The translations under genes were made by a program, and so were the position numbers. Below the pieces are notes generated by a model. That model was given only the letters and a program-made list of their open reading frames with translations, had not been told where the DNA came from and did no database searches. A DNA stretch of 64,000 nt from Planctomycetota bacterium (lineage in GTDB: Bacteria; Planctomycetota; UBA8108; UBA1146): the NCBI GenBank assembly GCA_016776905.1, contig JADHSM010000015.1:26033-90032 (forward strand). The letters are read 5' to 3'. Positions 42,711 through 51,729 of this stretch are shown here, in pieces (within the stretch, counting starts at the first letter, position 1; each line of letters begins with the position of its first letter).

Positions 42711-43024
42711 AGGCCCATCTCACGCTCTAGAAGTGTTGGGGTCAAGTGCAGGCACAGTCCTCCCTGCACCGACAGTCGCTGTAAGCATCAACGCAGCAAG
42801 TCTCAATGTCGACTTCAAATCAGGAACGTGCATGGTCCCCTCTGCTCTCTGCCCAAGCCTCTTTGAGAAGATATAACGGAGTATTCAGCTCCGCTTATTC
42901 AGCGACCTCGATCCGTGTCCGTCGATGTGCCTCGATAATGACAAAAACCTGCCCTAGTGGCCTCATACGGGCAACTAGGGCAGGTTCATTGACAGTCAGA
43001 TGATGATAAAACGGCCGAATTTGA
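42711..43024. other. Intergenic region with the terminator of the rsmB operon
   Basis: About 310 nt with no supported gene. It holds the promoter region for the helical-repeat/sulfatase pair and the hairpin at 42942-42986. Confidence 0.4.
42942..42986 (-). terminator. Rho-independent terminator of the scpA-fmt-rsmB operon
   Basis: A 13-bp stem (AACCTGCCCTAGT / ACTAGGGCAGGTT, arms 42946-42958 and 42974-42986); read on the minus strand it runs into TTTTTG. It lies 39 nt beyond the rsmB stop. Confidence 0.85.
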
Positions 43025-44788
43025 CTATCGAAGAACCCTTTGCATGAGAGCCGCGTAGCCCCCATCTCCACCGAGGTCTCCAGGAAGAACTTCCACTTCT
43101 TCGACCAACCGAATCTCTGTATTTTGCTCAAGGACCCTACGGATGACATCTTGGTTTTCTTGAGGTTCAACAGAACAGGTTGAGTAGAGCAGATGGCCGC
43201 CCCTTGAGAGGTGGCGAATTGCGGTCCGCAACAATCCCACTTGGAGTTGTTCCAGTTCGGAAATTTCATCGGGTCGAAATCTCCAACGGGCATCCTGACG
43301 ACGATTCAATACTCCACTGTTGGAGCAAGGCGCATCGACCAGAATTTGATCGAAAGTATCATCGAAACGAAGGTTCGTCGGATCGCGTGGAACTTCCAAG
43401 AATTCGGTCTGCTTCAGTGAGAACAAATTCAGTCGATCCAAATTCTCTCTGACCAAATCGAGCTTCTCACGAGAGACGTCGCAAGCCAGTACATGGGAGA
43501 TCCCACCCCGGTCTAGCAATGTGGCTAATTTGCCCCCAGGAGCGCTGCAGAGGTCTAATAGACGAACATCTTCTCCTTTTGGCATCCTCAGAGCCATGCG
43601 TCTAGCGGTGAGGTCCTGAACCCAAAAGTCACCATTCATGAAGCCAGGTATTCTCTCAATACGCCCCCCGCCGCTCACCTTTAATGTGCGCGGTGCACCC
43701 CGTGCAATTTTGGCGTCCAAATCGATACTCTGCATCATTCGAATCTGATGCTCGGGGTCACGTGAAGAACGCAAAATGATGAACAAGGGCGGCGCTTCGT
43801 TGTTGCGTTGCAACATTTCGACAACCTTGTCTTCGGGGTAACGCTCGATCCAACGACGCACCAGTTCTGGAGGATGACTGAACTGAATAGCACGACGACG
43901 AATGAGGCCTTTTTTGCCCGCAGGCAATTTCAGGTTTTTAACGTAAGCCCAACCGGATGGAACCTTCACCGCATCGAGAGGATCGAGAAGAGTTTCAGAA
44001 TCTTTCTCATCGACATGAGCCACACCATCGCAGATGCTCCGAAGAACCGCATTGATGTAGCCACTTTCAGCCTTCGTGCTTCTTCTCTCTGGAGGGTCTC
44101 CCACCAATTGTGGCAGTAATCGGACCACTTCACGCCAAGCATCGACAGTCGCTGAAACGGCCGCATGAGAGGCTGTCTTTAGATAGACCTTCTGATAGAA
44201 CCCCACAGCGATGGCGGATCTCACGGTTCTCTCGGCTTCACCGAAGGGACGGTCCATGAAATGCTCTGCCAGATGGCGAATCGATCCGCGCATACGAACA
44301 CTTCCGTAGCACAGCTCGACAAGGAAACGACGGTCTGAATCTTCTAATCCGGTGTATTCGAGATACTCCCCCAACAAAGCTTCCATCGGGACCGATGAAG
44401 ATTGTTCCCAGAGCGTGAGCAAATGGATAGCGGCCGCCCGTGCGCTGAAAACCACTCCTTTTTTGCCCGTACCTTGTAACAGGTGTGCCGGATAGGGCGG
44501 CTCGAGAATCTCCTCGACTTCTTCGCCCTCTTCTCTGTCCGCATCGGAACTCTCCGGCCGAGCATCTCTTCGGCCAAAATCCCCACGACCCGCATCTCTA
44601 CGTTTGGCATCTCTTCGTTTGGCATCTCTTTCGCCAAAATCCCCGCGACCGGCATCTCTGCGGTCGGCATCTCTGCGGTCGGCATCTCTGCGGTCGGCAT
44701 CTCTGCGGTTGGAATCTCTGCGGTTGGAATCCCCACGACCGGAATCTCTAGCAGGTCTCTGGCCTGTCTCGCTGCCTTGACCATTCAT
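43025..44788 (-). CDS. rsmB: 16S rRNA m5C967 methyltransferase (RsmB/Sun family) with Arg/Asp-rich repeat N-terminus
   Basis: A 587-residue protein. Residues ~15-80 are a low-complexity tract of RRDAD/GRGDFG-type repeats, absent from typical RsmB (~430 residues). After an acidic stretch comes a NusB-like domain (ARAAAIHLLTLWEQSSSVPMEALL ... LELCYGSVR-type helix), then the SAM-binding fold with LLDLCSAPGGKLATLL, motif IV DAPCSNSGVLNR (Cys488) and motif VI YSTCSVEPQENQ (Cys538, the nucleophile in this family). The charged tail may bind RNA. The start overlaps the fmt stop by 4 nt. It is the last gene of scpA-fmt-rsmB. Confidence 0.92.
   Translation of the reverse strand: MNGQGSETGQRPARDSGRGDSNRRDSNRRDADRRDADRRDADRRDAGRGDFGERDAKRRDAKRRDAGRGDFGRRDARPESSDADREEGEEVEEILEPPYPAHLLQGTGKKGVVFSARAAAIHLLTLWEQSSSVPMEALLGEYLEYTGLEDSDRRFLVELCYGSVRMRGSIRHLAEHFMDRPFGEAERTVRSAIAVGFYQKVYLKTASHAAVSATVDAWREVVRLLPQLVGDPPERRSTKAESGYINAVLRSICDGVAHVDEKDSETLLDPLDAVKVPSGWAYVKNLKLPAGKKGLIRRRAIQFSHPPELVRRWIERYPEDKVVEMLQRNNEAPPLFIILRSSRDPEHQIRMMQSIDLDAKIARGAPRTLKVSGGGRIERIPGFMNGDFWVQDLTARRMALRMPKGEDVRLLDLCSAPGGKLATLLDRGGISHVLACDVSREKLDLVRENLDRLNLFSLKQTEFLEVPRDPTNLRFDDTFDQILVDAPCSNSGVLNRRQDARWRFRPDEISELEQLQVGLLRTAIRHLSRGGHLLYSTCSVEPQENQDVIRRVLEQNTEIRLVEEVEVLPGDLGGDGGYAALMQRVLR
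44570..44745. repeat. 15-bp in-frame tandem repeats in rsmB
   Basis: Units GGCATCTCTGCGGTC and variants at 15-nt spacing; the best-conserved run is 44651-44725. They encode RRDAD/RRDSN on the minus strand, with degenerate copies towards 44570. Confidence 0.9.
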
Positions 44789-45774
44789 TTTCCGGTTCCG
44801 CCCTTCGATGGGGGGGGCCCATCCAAAAATCGATCCTGCGGAGCGATGGGCATCCCCCGTAGAAAGTCAGCTGCTTCAAGTGGCTTTTTACCGGCTCTTT
44901 GCAGGCATTCGATGCGAACAGAACCTTGTCCGCAAGAAACCAAGATACCCTCTGAAACCACTTCCATCACTGTTCCCGGAAATTCATGTTCGCCAGATTC
45001 TGACTCCACCCTGATCTTGTGAAGAATCAAAGTCTCTGCCTGACCTTCTTCCTGCCCCTGAGAGCAGAAGAGAGCACGAGTCCGAGGCCAAGGGTCAAAT
45101 GCTCGGATTTGACGATCAATTTCAGCGGCTGATTTTTTCCAGGAAACCCAGCCCTCTAATTTGTCGATCTTAGGAGCCAACGTCGCCGCGGCATCGTCTT
45201 GCTCTTCAAGTTCTGCTTGTCCCGCTAGCAACGCAGGCAGGTGTTCCATCAATAATTCCGCAGCCCGTTCACTGAGATACTGTTCCGCTTCTTCGCCCGT
45301 CACCCGGGCTGGAGGAGTCCAACGGGAAACACCTACAACGGGTCCCGCATCCAAGGCGGGCACCATGCGGTATAGGGAAACCCCAATCTCCTCGTCGCCG
45401 GCGAGCAACGCTCTGACGACAGGAGCCGCCCCCCGCCACCGGGGCAAAATAGAGCCATGCAGATTGAAACAACCCAATGCCACTGAGGAGATGAAAGACT
45501 TCCCGAGAATCAAACGGATGTCAGCGGTGATGACGAGATCCGCCGCAGTACGTTGCAGAAACTCTGTCCCTGAACGCCCCTTGAGACGCTCGGTCTCAAA
45601 GATTTCCAACCCCAACTTCAACGCCTCTGCTTTGAGGGGGCATGGGCTCGACTGGCGATTTCGACCCTGACGAGCATCCGGAACAGTTCCGACCACAAGA
45701 TCGGAACAGCCTTCATGCAGGCGCCGGAGAGCAGGAATCCCAAAAGGACCAGAGCCCAGAAAAAGGACGCGCAC
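44785..45774 (-). CDS. fmt: Methionyl-tRNA formyltransferase
   Basis: A 329-residue cytoplasmic enzyme that formylates initiator Met-tRNA using 10-formyl-THF. It has RVLFLGSGPFGIPALRRLHE at the start and the catalytic block NLHGSILPRWRGAAPVVRALLAGDEEIGVSLYRM (Asn and His of the triad) with the Asp in ALDAGPVVG. The C-terminal tRNA-binding domain follows (WPRTRALFCS ... GTVMEVVSEGILVSCGQGSVRI). Initiation is at GTG 45774, with GGAGG inside the end of scpA providing the binding site. It is 3 nt downstream of scpA and overlaps rsmB by 4 nt. A run of eight G sits near its 3' end (44810-44817). Confidence 0.95.
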   Translation of the reverse strand: MRVLFLGSGPFGIPALRRLHEGCSDLVVGTVPDARQGRNRQSSPCPLKAEALKLGLEIFETERLKGRSGTEFLQRTAADLVITADIRLILGKSFISSVALGCFNLHGSILPRWRGAAPVVRALLAGDEEIGVSLYRMVPALDAGPVVGVSRWTPPARVTGEEAEQYLSERAAELLMEHLPALLAGQAELEEQDDAAATLAPKIDKLEGWVSWKKSAAEIDRQIRAFDPWPRTRALFCSQGQEEGQAETLILHKIRVESESGEHEFPGTVMEVVSEGILVSCGQGSVRIECLQRAGKKPLEAADFLRGMPIAPQDRFLDGPPPSKGGTGK

Positions 45775-45777
45775 CGG

Positions 45778-46602
45778 CTAGTCCTCCAACTTCAAGTGAA
45801 CGAGGAGAGGATCCTCGCTATTCACCTGTTCCAGTTTCAATTGGTGCATGCGGGCTAATTCGAGCAATGCCAGAAAAGTACTGATGGCGCCCGCCATTCC
45901 CCGCTCTGGTGGAAACAGTTGCTCGAAGGGGAATCCTTGTTCCGGTTTCGTTCTCAAAGTTGTGAGAATTTCTGCCATCGATTGCTCGATAGGAATCTCT
46001 TCGCCCTGAATCACACTAAAGGAGGATCGTTCACGTAACAGATCGAGAACGCGCTGAAAGGCCGCCGAAAGATCGAGTGGAGAAGCCTCAGAGAGATCCA
46101 AGGTTCCTGGAGGGGCGGGCGGCATTCCATCCTGTACCCGCTCATAACCCAAAGATCTCCGTCGATGAGCTTCCTGCAAAAGCAGGGCTCTCTCTTTGAA
46201 GTCCCTATACTCCAACAACTGCTCAACCAAGTTTTTGCGAGGATCTTCCAGTTCTTCTTCGAGAAGGTCATCTTCTTCTTCGATGAGTTGCGGCGATAAC
46301 ATTCTCGCTTTGATCTCGATCAGTCGCGCCGACATGACCAGATAATCCCCGGTCGATCTCAGGTCGAGCAGTTCTCTTTGACGAGCTTCTGTCACATGAC
46401 CCAAAAACTGTTTGAGAATTTCAGCGATAGGAATGTCGAGAATATCCACTTCATTCTTGTGGATCAGATAGAGCAAGAGTTCAAGTGGGCCGGAGTACTC
46501 CTCCAGATGTGCGCAAAATCCATCTTCCCAGGGGGCCTCATCATCGAACGCCCCGGCGTCTGCATCACTCTGATCGTTGAGCGTCATGCTGTCTGCTTCC
46601 AT
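45778..46602 (-). CDS. scpA: Segregation and condensation protein A
   Basis: A 274-residue kleisin subunit of the SMC-ScpAB condensin. The characteristic N-terminal YSGPLELLLYLIHKNEVDILDIPIAEI, YLVMSARLIEIKARMLSP and the C-terminal winged-helix segment (ISTFLALLELARMHQLKLEQV) are present. It acts on chromosome organisation and segregation. ATG 46602 is used here; an internal ATG five codons on (46587) has GGAAG nearby and could be the real start. ScpB is not adjacent. Heads the scpA-fmt-rsmB operon and diverges from kdsC. Confidence 0.93.
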   Translation of the reverse strand: MEADSMTLNDQSDADAGAFDDEAPWEDGFCAHLEEYSGPLELLLYLIHKNEVDILDIPIAEILKQFLGHVTEARQRELLDLRSTGDYLVMSARLIEIKARMLSPQLIEEEDDLLEEELEDPRKNLVEQLLEYRDFKERALLLQEAHRRRSLGYERVQDGMPPAPPGTLDLSEASPLDLSAAFQRVLDLLRERSSFSVIQGEEIPIEQSMAEILTTLRTKPEQGFPFEQLFPPERGMAGAISTFLALLELARMHQLKLEQVNSEDPLLVHLKLED

Positions 46603-46755
46603 AAAGATGGTCCTGTTCTGGCTGCTCTCTGTGCCCCCCGGAATAACCCCGGAATTCGCCCGGTCTCGCCCAAAGGATAGCAGAACCGGAAACGATAGGT
46701 GCAGGAAGCCAGAATTCTCACTTGTCTAAAGCCGTCAGCAAGCCAGACTGGATAC

Positions 46756-47298
46756 ATGAAGCATCCAAAACCTGCGACCTTTCCGGTCCACCAACCACGA
46801 CTACTGGCTCTCGACGTCGACGGAGTCCTGACCGACAACTGCGTCAGTATCCACTCCGACAACACCGAATCAAAAGCCTTCTTCATTCCCGACGGAGCAG
46901 GAATGCGACTTCTTCTCGAAGCCGGAATCGCCGTCGTCTGGATCTCAGGTCGACCGAGCGCAAGCACGGACTTGAGAGCGAAGGAACTGCAGATTACACA
47001 ATTGCACACGGGTATTCGGGATAAGGCAGCATGCCTACTTTCCATTCTTGAGGAACTTTCCCTGACACCCGAGGATGTCGTTTATGTCGGAGACGACCTC
47101 ATCGATCTTCCCGCTTTTGAAGTGGCGGGCTACACCGTTGCTCCTTCGGATGCCCAACCTGAAATCTTGGAAAAAGCCACTGCCGTCACCCACGCTGCCG
47201 GGGGTAAGGGAGCGGTCAGAGAAGTCTGCGACTGGATTCTCAGCACATCTCAAAAACCCGTAAATAGCGCAGATACGGACTCAGGAGGCCTTTCATGA
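46756..47298 (+). CDS. kdsC: KDO-8-phosphate phosphatase (KdsC family, HAD)
   Basis: A 180-residue HAD-family C0 phosphatase. Motif I LLALDVDGVLTDN carries the two catalytic Asp, then AGMRLLLEAGIAVVWISGR (motif II), the Lys in GIRDKAACL, and motif IV VYVGDDLIDLPAFEVAG. This fits KdsC, which makes KDO for lipopolysaccharide; N-acylneuraminate-type relatives are less likely given the next gene. The frame starts at a GTG at 46699, but ATG 46756 gives the typical length; the choice is not certain because neither has a clear binding site. Its stop overlaps the LptA-like start by 4 nt. Confidence 0.85.
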   Translation: MKHPKPATFPVHQPRLLALDVDGVLTDNCVSIHSDNTESKAFFIPDGAGMRLLLEAGIAVVWISGRPSASTDLRAKELQITQLHTGIRDKAACLLSILEELSLTPEDVVYVGDDLIDLPAFEVAGYTVAPSDAQPEILEKATAVTHAAGGKGAVREVCDWILSTSQKPVNSADTDSGGLS

Positions 47299-50264
47299 GG
47301 GGAACCCCCATGAAAAGACTCTCCTTTTTCCTCGGTGTTTTCTCGATGGGGCTCGTCGCATTCCTCGTCCTGACAGGACAATTCGGATCCTCCGAAGAGA
47401 ACTCAACTTTGCCATCCTTCGAGTTAGAAGAACTGGCTCCACTGACCAGAAACCAAGTGACCTTTCGTTCGCATGATCCGATTCGCGGAAGATTGCGATT
47501 CGTTTTGAAAGGCGACCTAGATATTTCATCCGGCGTCACGTTTTCATCAGAAAATTTGACACAGCAACGCACACTCGTCGACACCACCATCGAGTTGCCG
47601 GTCTACACCAATGACCCGAATACTCCCAGCGACCAGATCCTTCTTGAAGTTGAAAAAGTGATCACGCATCAACAAGGTGAAGAGCGTGCTCAAGTGGATG
47701 GTCTGCTAAACGCCAAAGGGGCAGGTGGCTCTCCCGAACTCGAAACCCGCGACATTCAAATCCTCTGGTCAGAGGGCGAAGGAGTCTTCCTTAGCGGCTC
47801 TTCTCCGGTACGTATGATGTGGCCAGAACTAGAGTTACGAGGAATCAACGGGCTCTCAGGATCGATTGGATCCGAGTCAGGCCTGGAGCAATTGATCTTT
47901 GCTCCTCCTATTTTGATGGCGCTCACAGCATCGGGGAGCGGTCCCTTCATCGAGAACTCCACCAGTCCCGGAGAAAACCAAGTCCGGATCATTTGCGAAG
48001 GCCCGCTGGTTCTTGGCGAGTCCGGTCGGGGTGCACGCTTCGACGGGAGTGTGAAAATTTTCGAGACACCTTCGAGCGCTCCTATGAACCCTGAAGTGGA
48101 TGTTCCTGTTCAACATATCGCTGCAGATTATCTCGATATGGAATTGGATCCTTTCAGTCGACGACTCAAAAGTATTCGGTCTGAACAAAAGGAAAACCCG
48201 ATCACTGTTTTCTTGGATGCAACGACACGCATTCAAGGTTCAAATTTAAATTGGGAAGAAGGATCAGACTTCGTGGAGCTGACCGGCGATGTCATCATCG
48301 ACCATCCTGCGGGTCGATTTATGGCCGCTCGAGCACGGGTTTTGACCGGCGCTTCTCGCTGTATTCTCGACGGGGGACTCGAAGGAATCCTCCAAGGCCC
48401 CGCCACTGGAGAATCGAATGCTCTGGGGCCTGAAGGGGGCCATGAATGGCTCGTAGAGGCAGATAGAGCCGAATTCGCATTTGGCTCCGGAAGCCTAAAA
48501 GAACTCAAAGCTACCCATACCGAAGGTCGATCGGTCGTCATTCGCGAGCAACGAAAAGGCGGCGCAACACTCCGAGGCGACTCCCTCACTTGGAATGCTG
48601 ACAGCCGTGAATTACAAATCACTTCGACTTCAGAAAAGCAGTGCACTTTCGCAGAAGGTGAAAATCGCATCACCTCTAACTCCATCGCCTTTACTGCAAA
48701 TTCTCCCATGCTGATTTTCCGAGATGCTGTGGAAGCCGAACTGATCGAGTGGCCCGAAGGACGTCGAAACAATTCACGTCGCTGGCTCGGTGACGGAGCC
48801 CGGGGTCAAATCCGTGCTGACGAACTTTCGCTGGTTTGGGATGCACTTCAACGACTGGACACATTGAAAGCTTCAGCCGCCGAGACGCCTCTCGAAATGA
48901 ACATCGAAGGAGAAGTGCGTCTCTCCGTTAAAGGAAGCGAACTGAACTGGCGAGGCCAAGAAGGAGTTCTCGAACTCATGGGAGCGGGCCGTCAAGAGAT
49001 CCATCTTGTCGACAGAGCACGCCTCTGGGCGGATCATCTGGTGCTCTCTACCCTTCTGGGACAGGCTTCCGGCTTGGGGGCCGTCAGAGGGCAATTCCTT
49101 CGCCCAGGAGAGCCTGACGACTTCCTTGAGCTCAATTGCGACGAACTGATCGCCCAATTCGCCGAAAAAGTGCTGCCTCAAGATTCCGAAAACTCGAAGA
49201 GCGGCTCCAGGAGATGGGGCGAGATCAGCGCCGTTCGATCACTCGGAAGCGAAGATCGTCCTGTTCAAATTGAGGACAAAAACTTGCGTGCAGAAGGACA
49301 AGAGTTTCTTTGGAATGCCAAAGAAGACACCTTCCGTTTTCAAGGACCCGGTCGACAGAAAGTCGAAGTCGCGTCCGATGATTCTCTTCCTGGTTTCATC
49401 GATGCTGCGCAGATCACGATCAACCGAGGCGAGTCCAATATCCTTCTCGAGGGTCAGGCGAAGGCCAGTATCTATCTCGCCAGCAATCCCGGAGAAATGG
49501 GAGAACAATCGGAAAACCCGCTTATTTGGACGCTAGACGCCCAAAGAATACAATCTGAGGTCGATCTTGAAAGCACGCCTATTCGGCTCAAATCGGTCGA
49601 AGGCAAAGGCGGCGTCGTTCTGCTGCAAGAGCAAGGGCAGCTGGAATTTCGGGGTCAGCTGTTTCGCTGGGATCAAAAACAACAACGTCTCACGCTGACA
49701 TCCGAAGACGGACAAGGCCTTCAAACATTCAGTCGTGGAAAAGATCCGCGCGATGAAATCGTAGCGCGAGAAGTCGTGCTCGTCCGAACCACGTCCTCTG
49801 GAACAAACCCTCAAGAACGCTTAGAAGCTCTACTTTCCTCGGTCCTGAGTGCCGTCATTCACCTTCAAGGGAAGGACAACAGAGCTCCCGGGAAGGTCGA
49901 CCTTCGCTCTGAAGAGTTGCTCCTCACCCTGAAAGAAGGCCTCGGAGACACGACCATCCGTGCCCATGAAGCCCTCGCCTGGGGGTCGGTCGATCTCCGC
50001 GGAGGTGACTACCGAATACTGTCTGAACGGGCACGTATTCTTGCTCGTAACAGGACCGTCGAACTGACGGGAAGCTCACGTCAACAAGTCCAAGTTTTCC
50101 GGGATGGCGTTTCCAGTTTGCCCCCCTCTCGCGCCGTCAAACTCACTCAAGAAAGAGGCGGCTACCGCGTCGAATCTTTACCGCGTGCCGGGGGTTGGTC
50201 GATGCGAGATATCGAAACGAGTCTCGGTCGCATGGGTCGCCTCGACCGACGTCCATCGCCGTAG
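47295..50264 (+). CDS. Very large OstA/LptA-like lipopolysaccharide transport protein (LptC/LptA-like)
   Basis: A 989-residue protein with an N-terminal anchor/signal (RLSFFLGVFSMGLVAFLVLTG). The rest is a long series of short beta strands that read like repeated OstA/LptA beta-jellyroll segments: SNLNWEEGSDFVELTGDVIIDHPAGRFMAARARVL, RGDSLTWNADSRELQITST, NRITSNSIAFTANSPMLIF, QEFLWNAKEDTFRFQGPGRQKVEV, and GDYRILSERARILARNRTVELTGSS. In E. coli kdsC is followed by lptC and lptA; here one protein far longer than either holds this position. It probably bridges the periplasm for LPS. AGGAGG 7 nt before ATG 47295 supports the start. Orthology is inferred from fold pattern and context. Confidence 0.72.
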   Translation: MRGTPMKRLSFFLGVFSMGLVAFLVLTGQFGSSEENSTLPSFELEELAPLTRNQVTFRSHDPIRGRLRFVLKGDLDISSGVTFSSENLTQQRTLVDTTIELPVYTNDPNTPSDQILLEVEKVITHQQGEERAQVDGLLNAKGAGGSPELETRDIQILWSEGEGVFLSGSSPVRMMWPELELRGINGLSGSIGSESGLEQLIFAPPILMALTASGSGPFIENSTSPGENQVRIICEGPLVLGESGRGARFDGSVKIFETPSSAPMNPEVDVPVQHIAADYLDMELDPFSRRLKSIRSEQKENPITVFLDATTRIQGSNLNWEEGSDFVELTGDVIIDHPAGRFMAARARVLTGASRCILDGGLEGILQGPATGESNALGPEGGHEWLVEADRAEFAFGSGSLKELKATHTEGRSVVIREQRKGGATLRGDSLTWNADSRELQITSTSEKQCTFAEGENRITSNSIAFTANSPMLIFRDAVEAELIEWPEGRRNNSRRWLGDGARGQIRADELSLVWDALQRLDTLKASAAETPLEMNIEGEVRLSVKGSELNWRGQEGVLELMGAGRQEIHLVDRARLWADHLVLSTLLGQASGLGAVRGQFLRPGEPDDFLELNCDELIAQFAEKVLPQDSENSKSGSRRWGEISAVRSLGSEDRPVQIEDKNLRAEGQEFLWNAKEDTFRFQGPGRQKVEVASDDSLPGFIDAAQITINRGESNILLEGQAKASIYLASNPGEMGEQSENPLIWTLDAQRIQSEVDLESTPIRLKSVEGKGGVVLLQEQGQLEFRGQLFRWDQKQQRLTLTSEDGQGLQTFSRGKDPRDEIVAREVVLVRTTSSGTNPQERLEALLSSVLSAVIHLQGKDNRAPGKVDLRSEELLLTLKEGLGDTTIRAHEALAWGSVDLRGGDYRILSERARILARNRTVELTGSSRQQVQVFRDGVSSLPPSRAVKLTQERGGYRVESLPRAGGWSMRDIETSLGRMGRLDRRPSP

Positions 50265-50537
50265 GGGCACCTCCCCTGTTTGCACCTAAGTCATTTAATG
50301 AAAAGAACTTATATATCGGATGTGCGTGAAATTAAGAGCGTAAACGTTCCCCCACAAACAGGGATTCACTCCGCATCCCATCACAAAACATCGCCCTCGA
50401 TCAGGATCATTCATGACGCTTTCCGCCCCCAAACTCTTCGCGAGAAACGGACAAGGTTCCTTCGATCGATCCCTTTTCTTAACCCACTTCCGATCTATGA
50501 TGCCGAGTGCCACAAAACCAGAAACCGAGGCTTCGAA

Positions 50538-51167
50538 ATGAAATCTTCACACCGAAAAATCACTTCGCTTTTGAGTGCAGTTTTCGTCGTCTGTTGCAGC
50601 GCTTTCACGGGCTGCTCAGGGACGAGCGAAAGGAATCCGCCCGAGGTGAACCTCGGAGAATCCCGAATTCTTGTCGTCCCCTTTCAGGAACGTTCACGTT
50701 CGGTTTCGACACTTCGCTGGCACTATGAATCCTCCGAAGGGATCCGACTGGCGCGATTACTCACCTATGAAATGAGCAACAACTGCCCCACCCTCACTCC
50801 GCTCTCAGATGTCGGCGTGGAAGATATGATTTTTCACTCCGATACCGAAGAGATCAACTGGACTGAAATAGGCAACACTCTCAATGCGACGCACGTATTG
50901 ACCGGAAGAATCGAGAAAATCAGTTACAGCGACCCGAGGACTCCGGGAATGCTTCAAGGGCGTATGGTGGTGCGCTGGTGGGTCTACAGGGTCTTTGACG
51001 GGCATCAGGTCGCCTCTCGGGAGTTTAGTATTCGCATTCCCGAAGACCCCGAATCAGGGAAGATATATATCTCCTTTGAATCATCCGAACGAGAATTGCT
51101 CGCGGCACTTCAAGCGCGCATGGCCAAGGTCATCGGCAGGACTCTCTGTGGTGAAGACGATTCTTAA
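50538..51167 (+). CDS. Lipoprotein with LpoB/TolB-N-like fold
   Basis: A 209-residue lipoprotein: MKSSHRKITSLLSAVFVVCCSAFTGC places the acylated Cys at residue 26. The mature part has SRILVVPFQERS, an alpha helix GIRLARLLTYEMSNNCPTLTPLSDVGVEDM, THVLTGRIEKISYSD and VRWWVYRVFDGHQVASREFSIRIP, which resembles the anticodon-binding-like fold of TolB N-domain, CsgG and the penicillin-binding-protein activator LpoB. The function could be cell-wall or envelope related; this is inference. A frame is open from 50280, but only ATG 50538 gives a lipoprotein signal. It follows the LptA-like gene by 273 nt with no seen terminator. Confidence 0.72.
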   Translation: MKSSHRKITSLLSAVFVVCCSAFTGCSGTSERNPPEVNLGESRILVVPFQERSRSVSTLRWHYESSEGIRLARLLTYEMSNNCPTLTPLSDVGVEDMIFHSDTEEINWTEIGNTLNATHVLTGRIEKISYSDPRTPGMLQGRMVVRWWVYRVFDGHQVASREFSIRIPEDPESGKIYISFESSERELLAALQARMAKVIGRTLCGEDDS

Positions 51168-51334
51168 AATCCAAGAATCAGATCAAGATCACTGTGCCGG
51201 TCTTGCATGAGGCAACCCTGCAGGTCTACAATAACCGCGGTCAGTCTTGATATTTTGTAGTACCCCGTAAGATTTGTAACGCTGACTCAGAAGTACGGAC
51301 TCGATCAGGAAGCTAAAGTCCCTGGAGGAAAACC

Positions 51335-51568
51335 ATGTTCTTATTTGCCGGTGATTTCACCATGTTCGCCTTCTCGCCAGGTCCCCTGGAGTTCGGGGTT
51401 ATTCTCGTCGTCATGCTCCTGCTCTTTGGGAGCCGCCTGCCCAATGTCATGAGAAACATGGGCCGTGGAATTACAGAATTCAAGCGCGGTATCAAGGATA
51501 CGAAGGACGACCTCCAAAAAACGATCGACAAAGAAGACTCTACAAGTGACGACAGCGACGACAGTTAG
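51335..51568 (+). CDS. tatA: Sec-independent translocase protein TatA/TatB
   Basis: A 77-residue protein with the TatA layout: a short N-terminal region, helix PLEFGVILVVMLLLFGSRLP with the conserved FG, and the amphipathic helix NVMRNMGRGITEFKRGIKD, then an acidic tail (KEDSTSDDSDDS). It forms the protein-conducting oligomer of the Tat system, which fits the Tat-dependent MocA-family enzyme in this window. GGAGG 7 nt before ATG 51335 supports this start over Met10. No tatC is near. A terminator follows. Confidence 0.9.
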   Translation: MFLFAGDFTMFAFSPGPLEFGVILVVMLLLFGSRLPNVMRNMGRGITEFKRGIKDTKDDLQKTIDKEDSTSDDSDDS

Positions 51569-51594
51569 CTCGTCTTCGAAATTGTAAGAATAGA

Positions 51595-51632
51595 CTCCCG
51601 TGATGCCGTTCTACGGTCTCACGGGATTTTTT
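51595..51632 (+). terminator. Rho-independent terminator of tatA
   Basis: Stem CCCGTGA / TCACGGG with an inner CCGT/ACGG stem, followed by ATTTTTTA, 27 nt after the stop. Confidence 0.9.
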
Positions 51633-51729
51633 ATGGGTGACCTGATGCCCGGATGCCGGCTCAAGAGTATGAAAAATGAACGGCCGACTCAGCCGTGTAT
51701 GAAATCGAATTCCCCAGTCACCGGAATGA

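Noticed and set aside
44483..45022. + strand frame with GISAVGISAVG repeats
   Set aside because: Antisense translation of the rsmB RRDAD repeat; rsmB and fmt motifs are unambiguous on the minus strand.
47295..50264. LptD-like outer-membrane assembly protein
   Set aside because: The sequence lacks a clear C-terminal barrel with terminal aromatic residue and has an N-terminal membrane-anchor-like signal; repeated OstA-like segments fit LptC/LptA better.
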